Assembly (NCBI RefSeq): GCF_003991195.1
Contig: NZ_RCWL01000004.1
Span: 310,001-374,000, forward strand
Direction: 5' to 3'
From: Gynurincola endophyticus
GTDB taxonomy: Bacteria; Bacteroidota; Bacteroidia; Chitinophagales; Chitinophagaceae
DNA length: 64,000 bases
In this document: piece after piece, positions 1 to 9,104 of the stretch
How positions within the stretch are numbered: position 1 is the first letter of the stretch
Layout of the letters: each line of letters begins with the position of its first letter
Translations under genes and position numbers: made by a program
Notes under the pieces: model-generated
Databases searched by the model: none
What the model was told of the DNA's origin: nothing
What the model saw: only the letters and a program-made list of their open reading frames with translations

Positions 1-13
1 TCATTTATTATAT

Positions 14-1264
14 TTGGATATGCGTGAACTGTACGTCATATTAAAAAGTAGCTTGAGTCTTACATGGCAGGAATTTAAATCGCACAAAAGCAGAACCATC
101 CTTTCCTTAACCGGTGTGGCATTGGGGATTTTTTGTATTATTTCTGTGTTAGCCACTATTCAGAGTCTGGAATATGCGATTAAAAAGGATATCGAAGCAT
201 TAGGAAAAAACACCATCTATATTGACAAATGGAACTACGGGAATGAAGAAGACTACCCCTGGTGGAAGTATATGAAGCGCCCGGATATCAAAACCAGTGA
301 AGCCCGTTTACTGGAAGAAAAAGTTGATCTGTTCCAGAATGTAACGATGTATTATGATATTGCTTCTTACATCCAATATGGGAACGACCGTGTAAACAAC
401 GTGCGTTTCTATGGCGTGGAGGAGCCTTTCTTTAATATTCAGAATATCAAGATTGCCCAGGGGCGTACATTAACTGATATGGACTTTGATCAGGCTACCA
501 ATAATGTTATTATGGGTAGTCAGGCTGCAACCGACCTGTTTGGTTCTACCGACAGGGCGTTGGGAAAAACCATCCGTATCAAAAATGGTAAGCTGGTAAA
601 TATTATTGGTATTATCGAAAAACAGGGTAAAAGTATTTTACAGGCGTTTGATTTCGATAACTGTATTATTTTATCGACCAAATTTATGCGTTCGTTCAAC
701 AGTGAGCGAGCTTCAGGTCCGGTAATTATTGTACAGGCTAAAGAGAATATTCCTACAGAGTATGTACTGAGCGAAACCAGAGGTGCGATGCGTGCCATCC
801 GCCGCTTAGAAATCAATGAAGATGATGACTTCAGTTTGAACGACATTGAAGGATTAGCTTCATTTTTTGACGATGTATTCTTTTATATGAACCTCGTTGG
901 CTGGGGAATTGCCGCATTAAGTTTAGTAGTGGGTATGTTCGGGGTGGCGAATATCATGTTTGTGACAGTAAAGGAACGTACTTCACAGATCGGCTTAAAA
1001 AAAGCGATCGGTGCCAAAAACAGTATTGTGTTAACCGAATTCTTACTGGAATCGGCCTTCATGTGTATTATAGGTGGAGCAATAGGGTTATCGATGGTTG
1101 TATTGATTGCCATCGCTGCCAACCTGATGGGCTTTACATTTATAATTTCTTTGAATATTATTCTGTTAGCCCTCACTATTTGTATTGTAGTAGGTGTTTG
1201 TGCTGGAATAATTCCGGCCCGGAATGCCTCCAGAATGGATCCGGTGAAAGCAATTAGAAGCTAA
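14..1264 (+). CDS. MacB-like ABC transporter permease (5' end may lie outside the window)
   Basis: Inner-membrane permease of the MacB/LolCE type, which couples a cytoplasmic ATPase to export or envelope remodelling. One N-terminal membrane helix (about residues 30-50) is followed by a long periplasmic MacB_PCD-type domain and three C-terminal helices. The FtsX-like segment near 300-345 contains VKERTSQIGLKKAIGA, typical of this family. The frame is open to the left edge. A TTG at 14 and an ATG at 20 are both possible starts, so the true start may also lie upstream. No ATPase partner is in the window. The family call is firm and the substrate is unknown. Confidence 0.85.
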   Translation: MDMRELYVILKSSLSLTWQEFKSHKSRTILSLTGVALGIFCIISVLATIQSLEYAIKKDIEALGKNTIYIDKWNYGNEEDYPWWKYMKRPDIKTSEARLLEEKVDLFQNVTMYYDIASYIQYGNDRVNNVRFYGVEEPFFNIQNIKIAQGRTLTDMDFDQATNNVIMGSQAATDLFGSTDRALGKTIRIKNGKLVNIIGIIEKQGKSILQAFDFDNCIILSTKFMRSFNSERASGPVIIVQAKENIPTEYVLSETRGAMRAIRRLEINEDDDFSLNDIEGLASFFDDVFFYMNLVGWGIAALSLVVGMFGVANIMFVTVKERTSQIGLKKAIGAKNSIVLTEFLLESAFMCIIGGAIGLSMVVLIAIAANLMGFTFIISLNIILLALTICIVVGVCAGIIPARNASRMDPVKAIRS

Positions 1265-1269
1265 TTAGG

Positions 1270-1277
1270 TATCTTTG
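1270..1277 (+). promoter_or_regulatory. Bacteroidota-type -7 box ahead of tsaD
   Basis: TATCTTTG matches the TAnnTTTG consensus of Bacteroidota sigma-A promoters. It lies 19 bp before the TTG start of tsaD, which would give a leader of only about a dozen bases. No convincing -33 TTTG is seen at the usual distance. Confidence 0.45.
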
Positions 1278-1296
1278 CATTCTAAACTTTCAGAAT

Positions 1297-2301
1297 TTGT
1301 CAGTCAAAATACTTGCAATAGAATCCTCGTGTGATGAAACATCCGCTTCGGTATGTGTAGATGGAGCGATTCTATCCAATATAATAGCTACTCAGGCAGT
1401 ACATGAACAATATGGTGGTGTAGTGCCTGAATTAGCTTCCAGAGCGCATATTCAGCAAATTGTACCGGTGGTTGATACTGCTTTAAACAAAGCAGGCGTT
1501 CAGCTAAGCGAACTCGATGCCATCGCTTTTACGCAGGCTCCAGGTTTAATCGGCTCACTGCTGGTAGGTGCACAGTTTGCGAAATCCATCGCTCTGGTAC
1601 AAAACATTCCACTCATTGCCGTACACCATATGCAGGCACATGTGCTGGCCAACCTGATACCGGAAGATCGTCCGGAATTTCCCTTTTTATGTTTAACCGT
1701 CAGTGGCGGGCATACACAGATTGTTCGTTGCGACTCCCCTACCCAACTCAGTATTCTGGGAGAAACCAGAGACGATGCAGCCGGTGAAGCATTCGACAAA
1801 TCTGCCAAATTATTGGGATTGCCTTATCCGGGAGGGCCTTTGGTAGACAAGTATGCTGCAAACGGCAATCCGAAAGCTTATGCTTTTCCAAAACCGAATA
1901 TTCCTGATTACGATTTCAGCTTTTCGGGTTTAAAAACAGCTATTCTTTATTTTTTACAGCAAAACACAAAAGAAAACCCTGCTTTTATAGAACAAAATAT
2001 GGCGGATATATGCGCTTCGATACAGCATAGAATCATTACAATTTTGTTAGATAAGCTTAAAAAAGCCGCGCAGGATACGGGTATCAGTTCTTTATGTATA
2101 GCCGGAGGGGTTTCTGCCAATAAAGGATTGCGTGCAGCATTTGAAGAAATGGGCCGTAAAGAAGGCTGGAAAACTTATATCCCTGCCTTTCAGTATTGTA
2201 CTGATAATGCCGGTATGATCGCCATTACCGCCTATCATAAGTTTATGGCGAATGATTTTGCACCATTAACGACCACTCCCAGCGCAAGAGCTATCTGGTA
2301 A
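1297..2301 (+). CDS. tsaD: tRNA N6-adenosine threonylcarbamoyltransferase TsaD
   Basis: Transfers the threonylcarbamoyl group from TC-AMP to A37 of ANN-decoding tRNAs, working in the cytoplasm with TsaB and TsaE. The protein has 334 residues, the normal length. It starts with the ASKHA-type motif LAIESSCDETS. The metal-binding HHMQAH (His111 and His115) and a late CTDNAGMIA motif, which supplies the Asp ligand, are present. The start is TTG, because no ATG precedes the conserved N-terminus. The stop overlaps the next gene's ATG by one base (TAATG), so the two are probably co-translated. TsaB and TsaE are not in the window. Confidence 0.96.
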   Translation: MSVKILAIESSCDETSASVCVDGAILSNIIATQAVHEQYGGVVPELASRAHIQQIVPVVDTALNKAGVQLSELDAIAFTQAPGLIGSLLVGAQFAKSIALVQNIPLIAVHHMQAHVLANLIPEDRPEFPFLCLTVSGGHTQIVRCDSPTQLSILGETRDDAAGEAFDKSAKLLGLPYPGGPLVDKYAANGNPKAYAFPKPNIPDYDFSFSGLKTAILYFLQQNTKENPAFIEQNMADICASIQHRIITILLDKLKKAAQDTGISSLCIAGGVSANKGLRAAFEEMGRKEGWKTYIPAFQYCTDNAGMIAITAYHKFMANDFAPLTTTPSARAIW

Positions 2302-3014
2302 TGAGCAACACCTATTTTCAATTTAAAGAGTTTATTGTTCATCAGAACAAAGCCGCACTCAAAGTATGTACGGATGCCTGTTGTTTAGGAGCATTAATTG
2401 CTCCCAAAGCAGCACAAGCACAAAACATTCTTGACCTTGGCTGTGGTACCGGCCTGCTCAGTTTAATGCTTGCCCAATTTAATCAGGCGATCATTACAGG
2501 TATAGATATTCATCAACCCTCAGTAGAACAGGCTACTCAAAATTTTTCACTGAGTAAATGGAGCAACCGGCTACAAGCCTTACAGGCCGACGTCAACAAT
2601 TACACCGGTGCGGTAAAGTTCGACTGGATCATTACCAATCCTCCTTTTTTTGAGAATGTACTTCGCTCACAAACCACAGAAGAGCAGCTGGCAAAACATT
2701 TAGAAGCAGACGGCTGGCAAGTATGGATTGATGCTATTGCAAGAAACCTGTTATCAACAGGGAAGGTAGCATTATTGATTCCGTTTACAGCAACGGAAAA
2801 AGTAAGGGCAGCTTTCGAAAAAGCCGCCTTTTATACAGAAGAAGTTATTTATTTGTATCATCAGGCTAACAGGCCTGCATTTCGGTCAATTTTGACTTTC
2901 AACCGTATTAGCTCAAACTTTGAGGCACCACAGCATTTTATCATTAAAGAACCGGATCAACAATATACCACGGCCTTTCAAGATACAATGCGTGCATTTT
3001 ATTTACATCTTTAA
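2301..3014 (+). CDS. trmN6: tRNA1(Val) (adenine37-N6)-methyltransferase-like protein
   Basis: SAM-dependent N6-adenine methyltransferase of the YfiC/TrmN6 group, predicted to methylate A37 next to the anticodon of tRNA1(Val). The SAM-binding loop LDLGCGTGLL is at residues 45-54 and the catalytic NPPFF at 113-117, as expected for an N6-adenine enzyme. The length of 237 residues is normal. It follows tsaD, which also modifies tRNA position 37, so the pair forms a small tRNA-modification operon. Its 3' end overlaps the convergent dehydrogenase gene by 4 bp. Confidence 0.88.
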   Translation: MSNTYFQFKEFIVHQNKAALKVCTDACCLGALIAPKAAQAQNILDLGCGTGLLSLMLAQFNQAIITGIDIHQPSVEQATQNFSLSKWSNRLQALQADVNNYTGAVKFDWIITNPPFFENVLRSQTTEEQLAKHLEADGWQVWIDAIARNLLSTGKVALLIPFTATEKVRAAFEKAAFYTEEVIYLYHQANRPAFRSILTFNRISSNFEAPQHFIIKEPDQQYTTAFQDTMRAFYLHL

Positions 3015-4216
3015 ACCTGGCCACCATATTCTTTCAGGTAATCATAATCGGTGGTAATAATACCGTTTTTTACGATGGTTGCACGGGTAAGCACATCCGA
3101 ATCAGGCTGTTCCAGCAAATCTTCAAGAATGTATTTAATTAATTGTTCGCCGAAATATTTTGAAGCATCTCTTGGTAATTCGTTGGGAAGATTACCTACC
3201 GCTACAATATCTACCGAATTAGCTGCGTAAGGAGTTGTTTTCTCCATAGTGTTTTTATCTACTCCGTAAATCGGGTCTTCAATGGTCTGATCACCCAAGT
3301 TAATCGGCACCGAACCATCTTTATCATCAGTAATATCAGAAATCGTCTGGATTCTGAACCAATCTTCTTTGATATCCTGTTTCTCAAACAAACGGGGATA
3401 ATGCTGATCCCAATAAATGCCGTTCATCAGAATATCAGTTTCAGAAATATAGTCTTTGAATTTACAGATATAATCATCGGCATTTTCGTGGAAATGGTCT
3501 CTGGTATATTCACCGGTTTTTTTATGGCGATAGAGGTCAGCCCCCTTTAATTGCGTATAAACAGGATAAGTAAAAGAACGCTTCAGATAATCTGCCGGTT
3601 CCACTTCATGAATTCCCATGAGGTTCATGATTTCAAGAATTCCGTGTGCCACTCTTCCACTACCGGTAACAGCGATTTTTACCGGTGGAATTTTAAGTCC
3701 GAAATAAGTATGCATCAGCATATCTAAATTTCGCTGCTGATAAACCCTTACCAGATCAAATGCTCCGGTTCTTTTACCATAAGCCATCATTCCGTTATGA
3801 GCTCCGACCACCCCGGCAAAAAATCCGAAGCCGAGTATACGCTGTCCATCTTCATGTACCAGCCGTTCATAGTCGATTAAGGTGATTTTTTTATCTATCA
3901 CTGCCTTGAATAACTTTTGGTTATAGGGCTGCATTTTTATCGTGTGAGAAAAGAAAAAGTAGGTCTTGCCAGGAATCAACTGTTCAACAGGCACTTCCTT
4001 AATACCGAAGAGGATATCGCAGTCTGAAAGGTCTTCGACTACTTCTATTCCTTTTTTGATGTATTCCTGGTCAGAAAAACAGCGGGTTGGAGAGCTTTGT
4101 ACCTGAATGGTGAGCGACGGATACTTCTCTTTCAAAAATTTACATTGCTGCGGAGAAAAAGCTACCCGGTTGTCTTGCGGCGTTTTCCCTTCCTTAATGA
4201 GTCCGATTTTAATCAT
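3011..4216 (-). CDS. AlaDH/PNT-family NAD(P)-dependent dehydrogenase (saccharopine/lysine dehydrogenase-like)
   Basis: Cytoplasmic oxidoreductase with the alanine dehydrogenase/transhydrogenase N-terminal fold. It begins IGLIKEGKTPQDNRVAFSP, and the R-V-A-F/L-S-P segment is diagnostic. A Rossmann motif VTGSGRVAHG lies near residues 185-195. The 401-residue length and the DYERLVHEDGQRILGFG segment recall the lysine-forming saccharopine dehydrogenase side of the family rather than true alanine dehydrogenase. The substrate cannot be fixed from sequence. It is monocistronic and convergent with the methyltransferase gene. Confidence 0.75.
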   Translation of the reverse strand: MIKIGLIKEGKTPQDNRVAFSPQQCKFLKEKYPSLTIQVQSSPTRCFSDQEYIKKGIEVVEDLSDCDILFGIKEVPVEQLIPGKTYFFFSHTIKMQPYNQKLFKAVIDKKITLIDYERLVHEDGQRILGFGFFAGVVGAHNGMMAYGKRTGAFDLVRVYQQRNLDMLMHTYFGLKIPPVKIAVTGSGRVAHGILEIMNLMGIHEVEPADYLKRSFTYPVYTQLKGADLYRHKKTGEYTRDHFHENADDYICKFKDYISETDILMNGIYWDQHYPRLFEKQDIKEDWFRIQTISDITDDKDGSVPINLGDQTIEDPIYGVDKNTMEKTTPYAANSVDIVAVGNLPNELPRDASKYFGEQLIKYILEDLLEQPDSDVLTRATIVKNGIITTDYDYLKEYGGQV

Positions 4217-4542
4217 ACCTTTGAATTAACTAGTAAAACAAATTTAACTAAAAACCAGTGATACACAATGACTAAATAGTTGTTGTTGAAATAAAAAAGA
4301 AGCGTATGAAAAAGATCTGGCAAGGATTTGTCTGGATACTTAAAAAGGTGTTTGTCCGCAAAAAGAAGTGTTGTCAATAAGCTTCAACACATCTGGAATA
4401 GTTGGCTGCTAAAAATCTCCCCTGCTTACTTCTGGCAACTGGTAGCGCATGCCATTAAAAATTAAAAAAAGAAATTCTACTGCCATAAGGTTGTCACACC
4501 CCTGAATTTATTTTGTTCCACTAATCACCAATTGCATTCAGT
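4217..4542. other. Intergenic region between divergent genes
   Basis: The only item seen is a possible 24-codon reading frame on the plus strand at 4306-4380. No clear promoter box or terminator was found. Confidence 0.4.
4306..4380 (+). CDS. Possible very small cationic peptide
   Basis: An ATG is preceded by the purine-rich stretch AAAAAAGAAGCGT, which could act as a ribosome-binding site. It opens a 24-residue frame, MKKIWQGFVWILKKVF followed by a basic VRKKKCCQ tail. The peptide would be amphipathic, strongly positive and end in two cysteines. An intact ATG-to-stop frame of this size can arise by chance, so this is only a candidate. Confidence 0.2.
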   Translation: MKKIWQGFVWILKKVFVRKKKCCQ

Positions 4543-5166
4543 ATGGAAAAGTTAGACCTGACCAAAAAGTACAAAACTTATTTTACCGCCAAAATTAAAC
4601 CTGAAATTGTAGAAATAGAAGCTGCTCAATTTTTATCGTTAACAGGAAAAGGGGATCCTTCAGGAGAACCTTTTGCAAAAAACATTGAGGCGCTTTATTC
4701 AACCGCTTATACGATCAAGTTTGTGTTTAAACAGCTTGATAAAGATTTTACCGTTTCAAAACTGGAAGCATTGTGGTGGTTTGACCAGGCTCGTTTCGGG
4801 GCATTCTCCCTATCTGAAGCTCCTCAGAAAATACCACGCAACGAATGGGAATATCGTTTATTGATCAGAATGCCCGGGTATGTTACTGAGCAGGATGTAA
4901 AAAACGCGATTCAGACAGTAGTTGCGAAGAAACAGATAGAACTGGCAAAATCTGTTGAATTTTATACCATGACAGAAGGCAAGTGTGTGCAGATGTTACA
5001 CGTAGGACCCTTTTCAACGGAACCAGAAACATTAGAAAAAATGAATGTTTTGATACAGCAACACGGGTTTCAGAAAAATGGCGAACATCATGAAATATAT
5101 TTATCCGACTTCAGAAAAACTGACCCGGATAAATTGAAAACAATTTTGCGAGAACCTGTAAAATAA
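4543..5166 (+). CDS. GyrI-like small-molecule-binding domain protein
   Basis: A 207-residue soluble protein of the GyrI-like (SOUL/effector-binding fold) family. Members bind hydrophobic or cationic small molecules, and some act as effector domains of MerR/AraC regulators. No DNA-binding domain is present here, so it is a stand-alone binding protein. The region from about residue 95 (YRLLIRMPGYVTEQDV) to MLHVGPFSTEPETLEKM and the C-terminal HHEIYLSDFRKTDPDKLKT are typical. The DHFR-like gene follows 20 bp downstream in the same direction, so they are probably co-transcribed. The ligand is unknown. Confidence 0.8.
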   Translation: MEKLDLTKKYKTYFTAKIKPEIVEIEAAQFLSLTGKGDPSGEPFAKNIEALYSTAYTIKFVFKQLDKDFTVSKLEALWWFDQARFGAFSLSEAPQKIPRNEWEYRLLIRMPGYVTEQDVKNAIQTVVAKKQIELAKSVEFYTMTEGKCVQMLHVGPFSTEPETLEKMNVLIQQHGFQKNGEHHEIYLSDFRKTDPDKLKTILREPVK

Positions 5167-5185
5167 TCTTCCCGACTCTATACAT

Positions 5186-5731
5186 ATGAAAAAAGTAGTT
5201 TTAGATTTAGCTGTTACGCTAGACGGTTTTATTGAAGGGCCAAATGGAGAAATAGACTGGTGTATCATGGATGAAGACATGGATTTCGATGGTTTTCTTT
5301 CAGGTATCGATACCATCTTTTACGGCCGTGTAAGTTATGATGCCTGGGGAAACTTTCAACCGGATGAAAACGCCGGTATAACAGAACAGAATCTATGGAA
5401 GGCTGTTCATTCAAAAAACAAATTGGTATTCTCGCATCAAAGTAAGCAGGCTGAAAATGTAACTTATATCAATGGTAATATTGTTGAACAGGTAACCTCT
5501 ATCAAAGAACAAGGAGGGAAAGATATCTGGTTGTATGGTGGTGCCAGTCTTATTAAAACATTTGTTCAGTTGAACCTAGTTGATATTTACCGTATTTCGG
5601 TACATCCGGTTGCGCTGGGTAGCGGAAAACCATTATTTGAAGAACTGCAACAAAGATTAAATCTACAGCTGTTACAAACAAACATATTCAAATCAGGAGT
5701 AGTGCAATTAGTGTATGAGAAGAAATACTGA
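5186..5731 (+). CDS. Dihydrofolate reductase family protein (RibD C-terminal fold)
   Basis: A 181-residue protein of the DHFR/RibD_C superfamily, NADPH-dependent reductases related to deaminase-reductases. It starts MKKVVLDLAVTLDGFIEGP, with the conserved S/T-LDG-F/Y-I-A/E signature. The second half has the NADPH-binding segment KDIWLYGGASLIKTF and the HPVALGSGKPLF motif. It is not a true folate-pathway DHFR, and the natural substrate is unknown. It lies behind the GyrI-like gene and is followed by a terminator hairpin. Confidence 0.85.
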   Translation: MKKVVLDLAVTLDGFIEGPNGEIDWCIMDEDMDFDGFLSGIDTIFYGRVSYDAWGNFQPDENAGITEQNLWKAVHSKNKLVFSHQSKQAENVTYINGNIVEQVTSIKEQGGKDIWLYGGASLIKTFVQLNLVDIYRISVHPVALGSGKPLFEELQQRLNLQLLQTNIFKSGVVQLVYEKKY

Positions 5732-5759
5732 GCACTGACATCTGCATCCCGGCAATATA

Positions 5760-5791
5760 AAATACAGGTACCTCCGGCTATACCTGTATTT
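5760..5791 (+). terminator. Rho-independent terminator after the DHFR-like gene
   Basis: An 11-bp stem AAATACAGGTA/TACCTGTATTT with a 10-base loop, ending in a short T run. It closes the two-gene unit at 4543-5731. Confidence 0.75.
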
Positions 5792-5872
5792 TGTATCTGT
5801 TATATTTTGATTTAAAGTAAGAATAACAAAAAATTTCATCCAGAAAACAGAAGAAACTAAGACCAAGATTCA

Positions 5873-6358
5873 CTATACCAATTTGTGTGTTTGTTTAATC
5901 ACATCCATCACAAAGATGCTTTTCGTTTGACTGATATAGGCAATTTCACTTAATTTGTTAACATAGAAGCGATGGTACGACTCCATTGATTCGGTCACTA
6001 CTTTGAGCATAAAATCAAAGTCGCCGGCAATATTATAACATTCCACCACTTCTTTAAATGACATGATCTGATCGATAAAATGCTGGCCTGCTTTTTTGTT
6101 ATGTTCTTTCAATGTAATCTCACAGATCACGATAATACTTTTATTGACTTTTTTATGATTCAGCAAGGCGCCATATTGTAAAATAACGCCTTCCTGTTCC
6201 AAACGGCGGATACGTTGCTGGGTCGGCGTTGCACTCAGATTTACTTTCGCAGCCACTTCCCTGATAGAAAGCCGGCCGTTTTCCTGTAAAACCTGCAGAA
6301 TTTCCATGTCCTTATCATCCGGAACTGCCTGATGGGTATTCAAATGTTCTACAGTCAT
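5873..6358 (-). CDS. Lrp/AsnC family transcriptional regulator
   Basis: A 161-residue DNA-binding regulator. An N-terminal winged helix (about residues 15-65, with ILQVLQENGRLSIREVAAKV and a recognition helix TPTQQRIRRLEQEGVI) is followed by a RAM/AsnC effector-binding domain containing VVECYNIAGDFDFMLKV. It is transcribed divergently from an MFS exporter gene with 116 bp between them, and probably controls that gene and itself in response to an amino acid or related metabolite. The family call is secure. The ligand and targets are inferred only from position. Confidence 0.92.
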   Translation of the reverse strand: MTVEHLNTHQAVPDDKDMEILQVLQENGRLSIREVAAKVNLSATPTQQRIRRLEQEGVILQYGALLNHKKVNKSIIVICEITLKEHNKKAGQHFIDQIMSFKEVVECYNIAGDFDFMLKVVTESMESYHRFYVNKLSEIAYISQTKSIFVMDVIKQTHKLV

Positions 6359-6388
6359 CTTTTATAAATAGTTTTAAAAGTACAAACA

Positions 6389-6403
6389 ACCGGGTAAACC
6401 GGT
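6389..6403. promoter_or_regulatory. Candidate operator dyad between the Lrp and MFS genes
   Basis: A perfect 5-5-5 inverted repeat, ACCGG-GTAAA-CCGGT, in the 116-bp divergent spacer. Position and symmetry suit a dimeric Lrp-type regulator, but there is no direct evidence of binding. Confidence 0.35.
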
Positions 6404-6462
6404 TAAAACAAATCAAATGTATTATTTTTTTGCTTTCCGGCACACAAATGAATCATTCCTGA

Positions 6463-6470
6463 TAACTTTG
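6463..6470 (+). promoter_or_regulatory. -7 box of the MFS gene, predicting a leaderless or near-leaderless transcript
   Basis: TAACTTTG fits TAnnTTTG exactly and ends 4 bp before the ATG at 6475. Transcription would start about at the ATG. No ribosome-binding site is visible. Confidence 0.45.
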
Positions 6471-6474
6471 CCGG

Positions 6475-7866
6475 ATGAATAAGAAAGTAATACTGGCAAT
6501 TGCGTCGATGGGGATTTTTGTGGAAGCTTTAGATATTGCCATTGTGAATCTGGCATTGCCGGTCATTGAGAAAGATTTGGGATTAACAAATGAATCGAGC
6601 TATAAACTTCAGAGCGGATATGTATTGATTTATGGTTGTTTTTTGATTTTAGGCGGAAAACTATCTGACTATCTGGGCAGAAAAAACATCTTTTTAGCAG
6701 GATCCATTATCTTTCTTCTGACATCATTAGGTGCGGGCCTCTCCTCTACTTTCGAAGCATTATTAACATTCAGGCTATTACAGGGGTTAGGAGCTGCTTT
6801 GTTAATGCCCTCGGCCTTTTCAATTGTGAACTATTACTTTACAGATTCTTACGAACGTAGTAAAGCGATTGCAATATTCGGCTCTTTTGCGGCAACGGGT
6901 TCAGCTGCGGGGTTATCGGTGGGTGGTATCATTGCCAGCTATTGGGGTTGGTCGTGGATATTTTTGATCAACATTCCGGTTTTACTGGTGATTATTTTCA
7001 TTGCATATATACATCTGGAGAAAGATACCAAAGCCACTACCGGCAAGCCTGATATTCCTTCTGCCATAGCATTGGTCGTATCAATGTTGTCATTAACCTG
7101 GGTGACTGAGTTACTGGCAAAAACGCCGGATAAATGGTTAGATATTTTGTTATCATTCACTGCCTTTATTTTATCAGGTTACTATCTGTATAGACGTTTA
7201 AGAAAACAACCTGTTCCATTAATTAACCTGCAACTATTTGCTTTAAGTTCGTTAAGAAAAGGCAATCTGTTGTTTCTGCTGTTAGGTGCATTGTTTTCAG
7301 GGTATCTGTTTCTGATGAGTTTTCTGGTACAACATAATTTTAATTTTTCTGCTGCAAAAGCAGGTTTTCTGATGATGCCGTTCAATATCCTTTCCATACT
7401 CATCGGCCGATTCGGAATACCGGTATTATCGCTGAAATTATCACCTAAAAAAATTGCATCACTTGGTGCACTGGCCATGCTGACCGGTGCATTCTCACTG
7501 GTGATGGCGGTACAATACAACCATTTATTCTTTTTATTAACAGGGGGAGCACTCATTGCAGGTGTAGGAATGACCTTATGTTTTACAGCTTATTCGGTAA
7601 TTGCCATGGAAAAAGTTCCGGTAGAACATTTGGGGGTTGGAGGCAGTTTAACCAATACTGCGTACTTTTTAGGAGGCGGCATCGGTTTACCATTACTGTC
7701 AGCATTTATGAGTCAGGATACAGGAAAGCTAAACAGTATCCCGCTAATGATATTAATGATTTTTGCGCTGTGTAGTATATTAGTTTTACTAATGAGGCCG
7801 AATAATAAAATCAAACAATCAATTGAGGCAGCGATTCAGGTACAAAAAAGGAAAGATCTTAACTAA
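6475..7866 (+). CDS. MFS transporter, DHA2/EmrB-QacA type, 14 helices
   Basis: Inner-membrane proton-driven drug or metabolite exporter. Its 463 residues start MNKKVILAIASMGIFVEALDIAIVNLALP, with the family's D-x-x-I-V-N-x-A-L-P helix-1 motif. The loop 2-3 motif GKLSDYLGRKNIF is a standard MFS motif A, and GRLLQG/FRLLQGLGAALLMP-type motif B follows. Hydrophobic segments continue to the C-terminus in a 14-helix pattern. It lies opposite an Lrp regulator that probably controls it. The substrate is unknown. Confidence 0.88.
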   Translation: MNKKVILAIASMGIFVEALDIAIVNLALPVIEKDLGLTNESSYKLQSGYVLIYGCFLILGGKLSDYLGRKNIFLAGSIIFLLTSLGAGLSSTFEALLTFRLLQGLGAALLMPSAFSIVNYYFTDSYERSKAIAIFGSFAATGSAAGLSVGGIIASYWGWSWIFLINIPVLLVIIFIAYIHLEKDTKATTGKPDIPSAIALVVSMLSLTWVTELLAKTPDKWLDILLSFTAFILSGYYLYRRLRKQPVPLINLQLFALSSLRKGNLLFLLLGALFSGYLFLMSFLVQHNFNFSAAKAGFLMMPFNILSILIGRFGIPVLSLKLSPKKIASLGALAMLTGAFSLVMAVQYNHLFFLLTGGALIAGVGMTLCFTAYSVIAMEKVPVEHLGVGGSLTNTAYFLGGGIGLPLLSAFMSQDTGKLNSIPLMILMIFALCSILVLLMRPNNKIKQSIEAAIQVQKRKDLN

Positions 7867-8079
7867 ACATTTTATTACTTTCCGGAAGGGTAAATATTTC
7901 AAATCACGCAGCAAATAGAAATAATCTTTATGTCAAATTAAATAAAAAAGCAATTACGAAAATTACACAACAAAAAAAAATAAAAAAATACTACTAACAG
8001 GCATAAGCATTCGATCACATGAATATCATAGCACCTTTACAGATGATATATATAAATTCAAGCAAATTGTTTTTTAAAC

Positions 8080-9039
8080 CTATTCTTTTGTTAATACAGG
8101 AATTACTTTAATATAGATAAGTTCAAAAAAAATTTCAACAATAGTCTGAGTTACAATCACTATTGCCGCCAATTGATTAACAGGTACCGGTAGCGAAAGT
8201 GCTAAAGGTAATACTACTAACGAGTTTCTGGTAGCAGTTGAAAATGAAATCGCTCTTGATTCTTTTATACCTACCCTGAATAAACGAGCAGATAATTTAC
8301 CTGCCAGAGGAGCCAGTATAGCAAATAGTATATAAACAGGAAGTACGGTATATATAATATCTGCATTGTTATATACAACCCCGATCTGAGAGGCGATAAC
8401 AACAAAAAAAGTGAGGGCCATTAAAGGAACCGGCAACCAGGAAGAAAAGTTGAGCAAGGCTTTACCGGTTTGATTGCTGCGTTGTGAAAATAACTGAGTG
8501 ATTACAGACAGTGTAAACGGAAGCACAATCAAATAAATAAATGCCTGAGCAAAAGGTTTAATTTCAATGATACTGATCGTTTCTTTTCCTAAAAAGAGCC
8601 ATAAATATAACGGCAACAACAACAGTTGAAATATAAACAATAACGGAGTAGACGCTAACACAGATTTAGCATCACCTTTACCCAGGTGCGTAAAAATAAT
8701 TACATAATCGATACAGGGAGTTAATAACACGAGCAATACGCCGATGGTGGTTATCTGACTCAAAGGAAAGATACTGATCAGAATCCATACCAAAAACGGA
8801 ATCAATACAAAGTTACCTAACAACAGCGCTTTGAAAAATGAGCGGTTACTGAAGGCCTTCTTTAATTCCAGAAAAGGAATCTGACAAAACATACTATAGA
8901 GTAACACTGCAATAACCGGTTCAATCGCTTTCTCCAGTAAATGGCTGTTATTCCAGATGAGTGCTGTTACAACACTCACCACAAGTGTTGCTATATAAAT
9001 ATAGATTTGTTTTTCTTCGAGTATTTCCCTATTCATCAT
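8080..9039 (-). CDS. BASS-superfamily transporter, ACR3/arsenic-resistance-like
   Basis: An integral membrane protein of 319 residues with about ten hydrophobic segments, in the bile acid:sodium symporter superfamily. The segment LLTPCIDYVIIFTHLGKGD in the middle of the protein matches the ACR3-like subgroup often annotated as arsenic resistance protein. No arsR or arsC lies nearby, so an arsenite role is not supported by context and another anion or organic acid is possible. The gene starts with two consecutive ATG codons, and either could be used. Confidence 0.7.
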   Translation of the reverse strand: MMNREILEEKQIYIYIATLVVSVVTALIWNNSHLLEKAIEPVIAVLLYSMFCQIPFLELKKAFSNRSFFKALLLGNFVLIPFLVWILISIFPLSQITTIGVLLVLLTPCIDYVIIFTHLGKGDAKSVLASTPLLFIFQLLLLPLYLWLFLGKETISIIEIKPFAQAFIYLIVLPFTLSVITQLFSQRSNQTGKALLNFSSWLPVPLMALTFFVVIASQIGVVYNNADIIYTVLPVYILFAILAPLAGKLSARLFRVGIKESRAISFSTATRNSLVVLPLALSLPVPVNQLAAIVIVTQTIVEIFFELIYIKVIPVLTKE

Positions 9040-9104
9040 TATCTGTCATTTTTTATTGGCAGCGTGGGTTTTAACAGCACATAGTTAAGCATCTTTGTAT
9101 GCAT

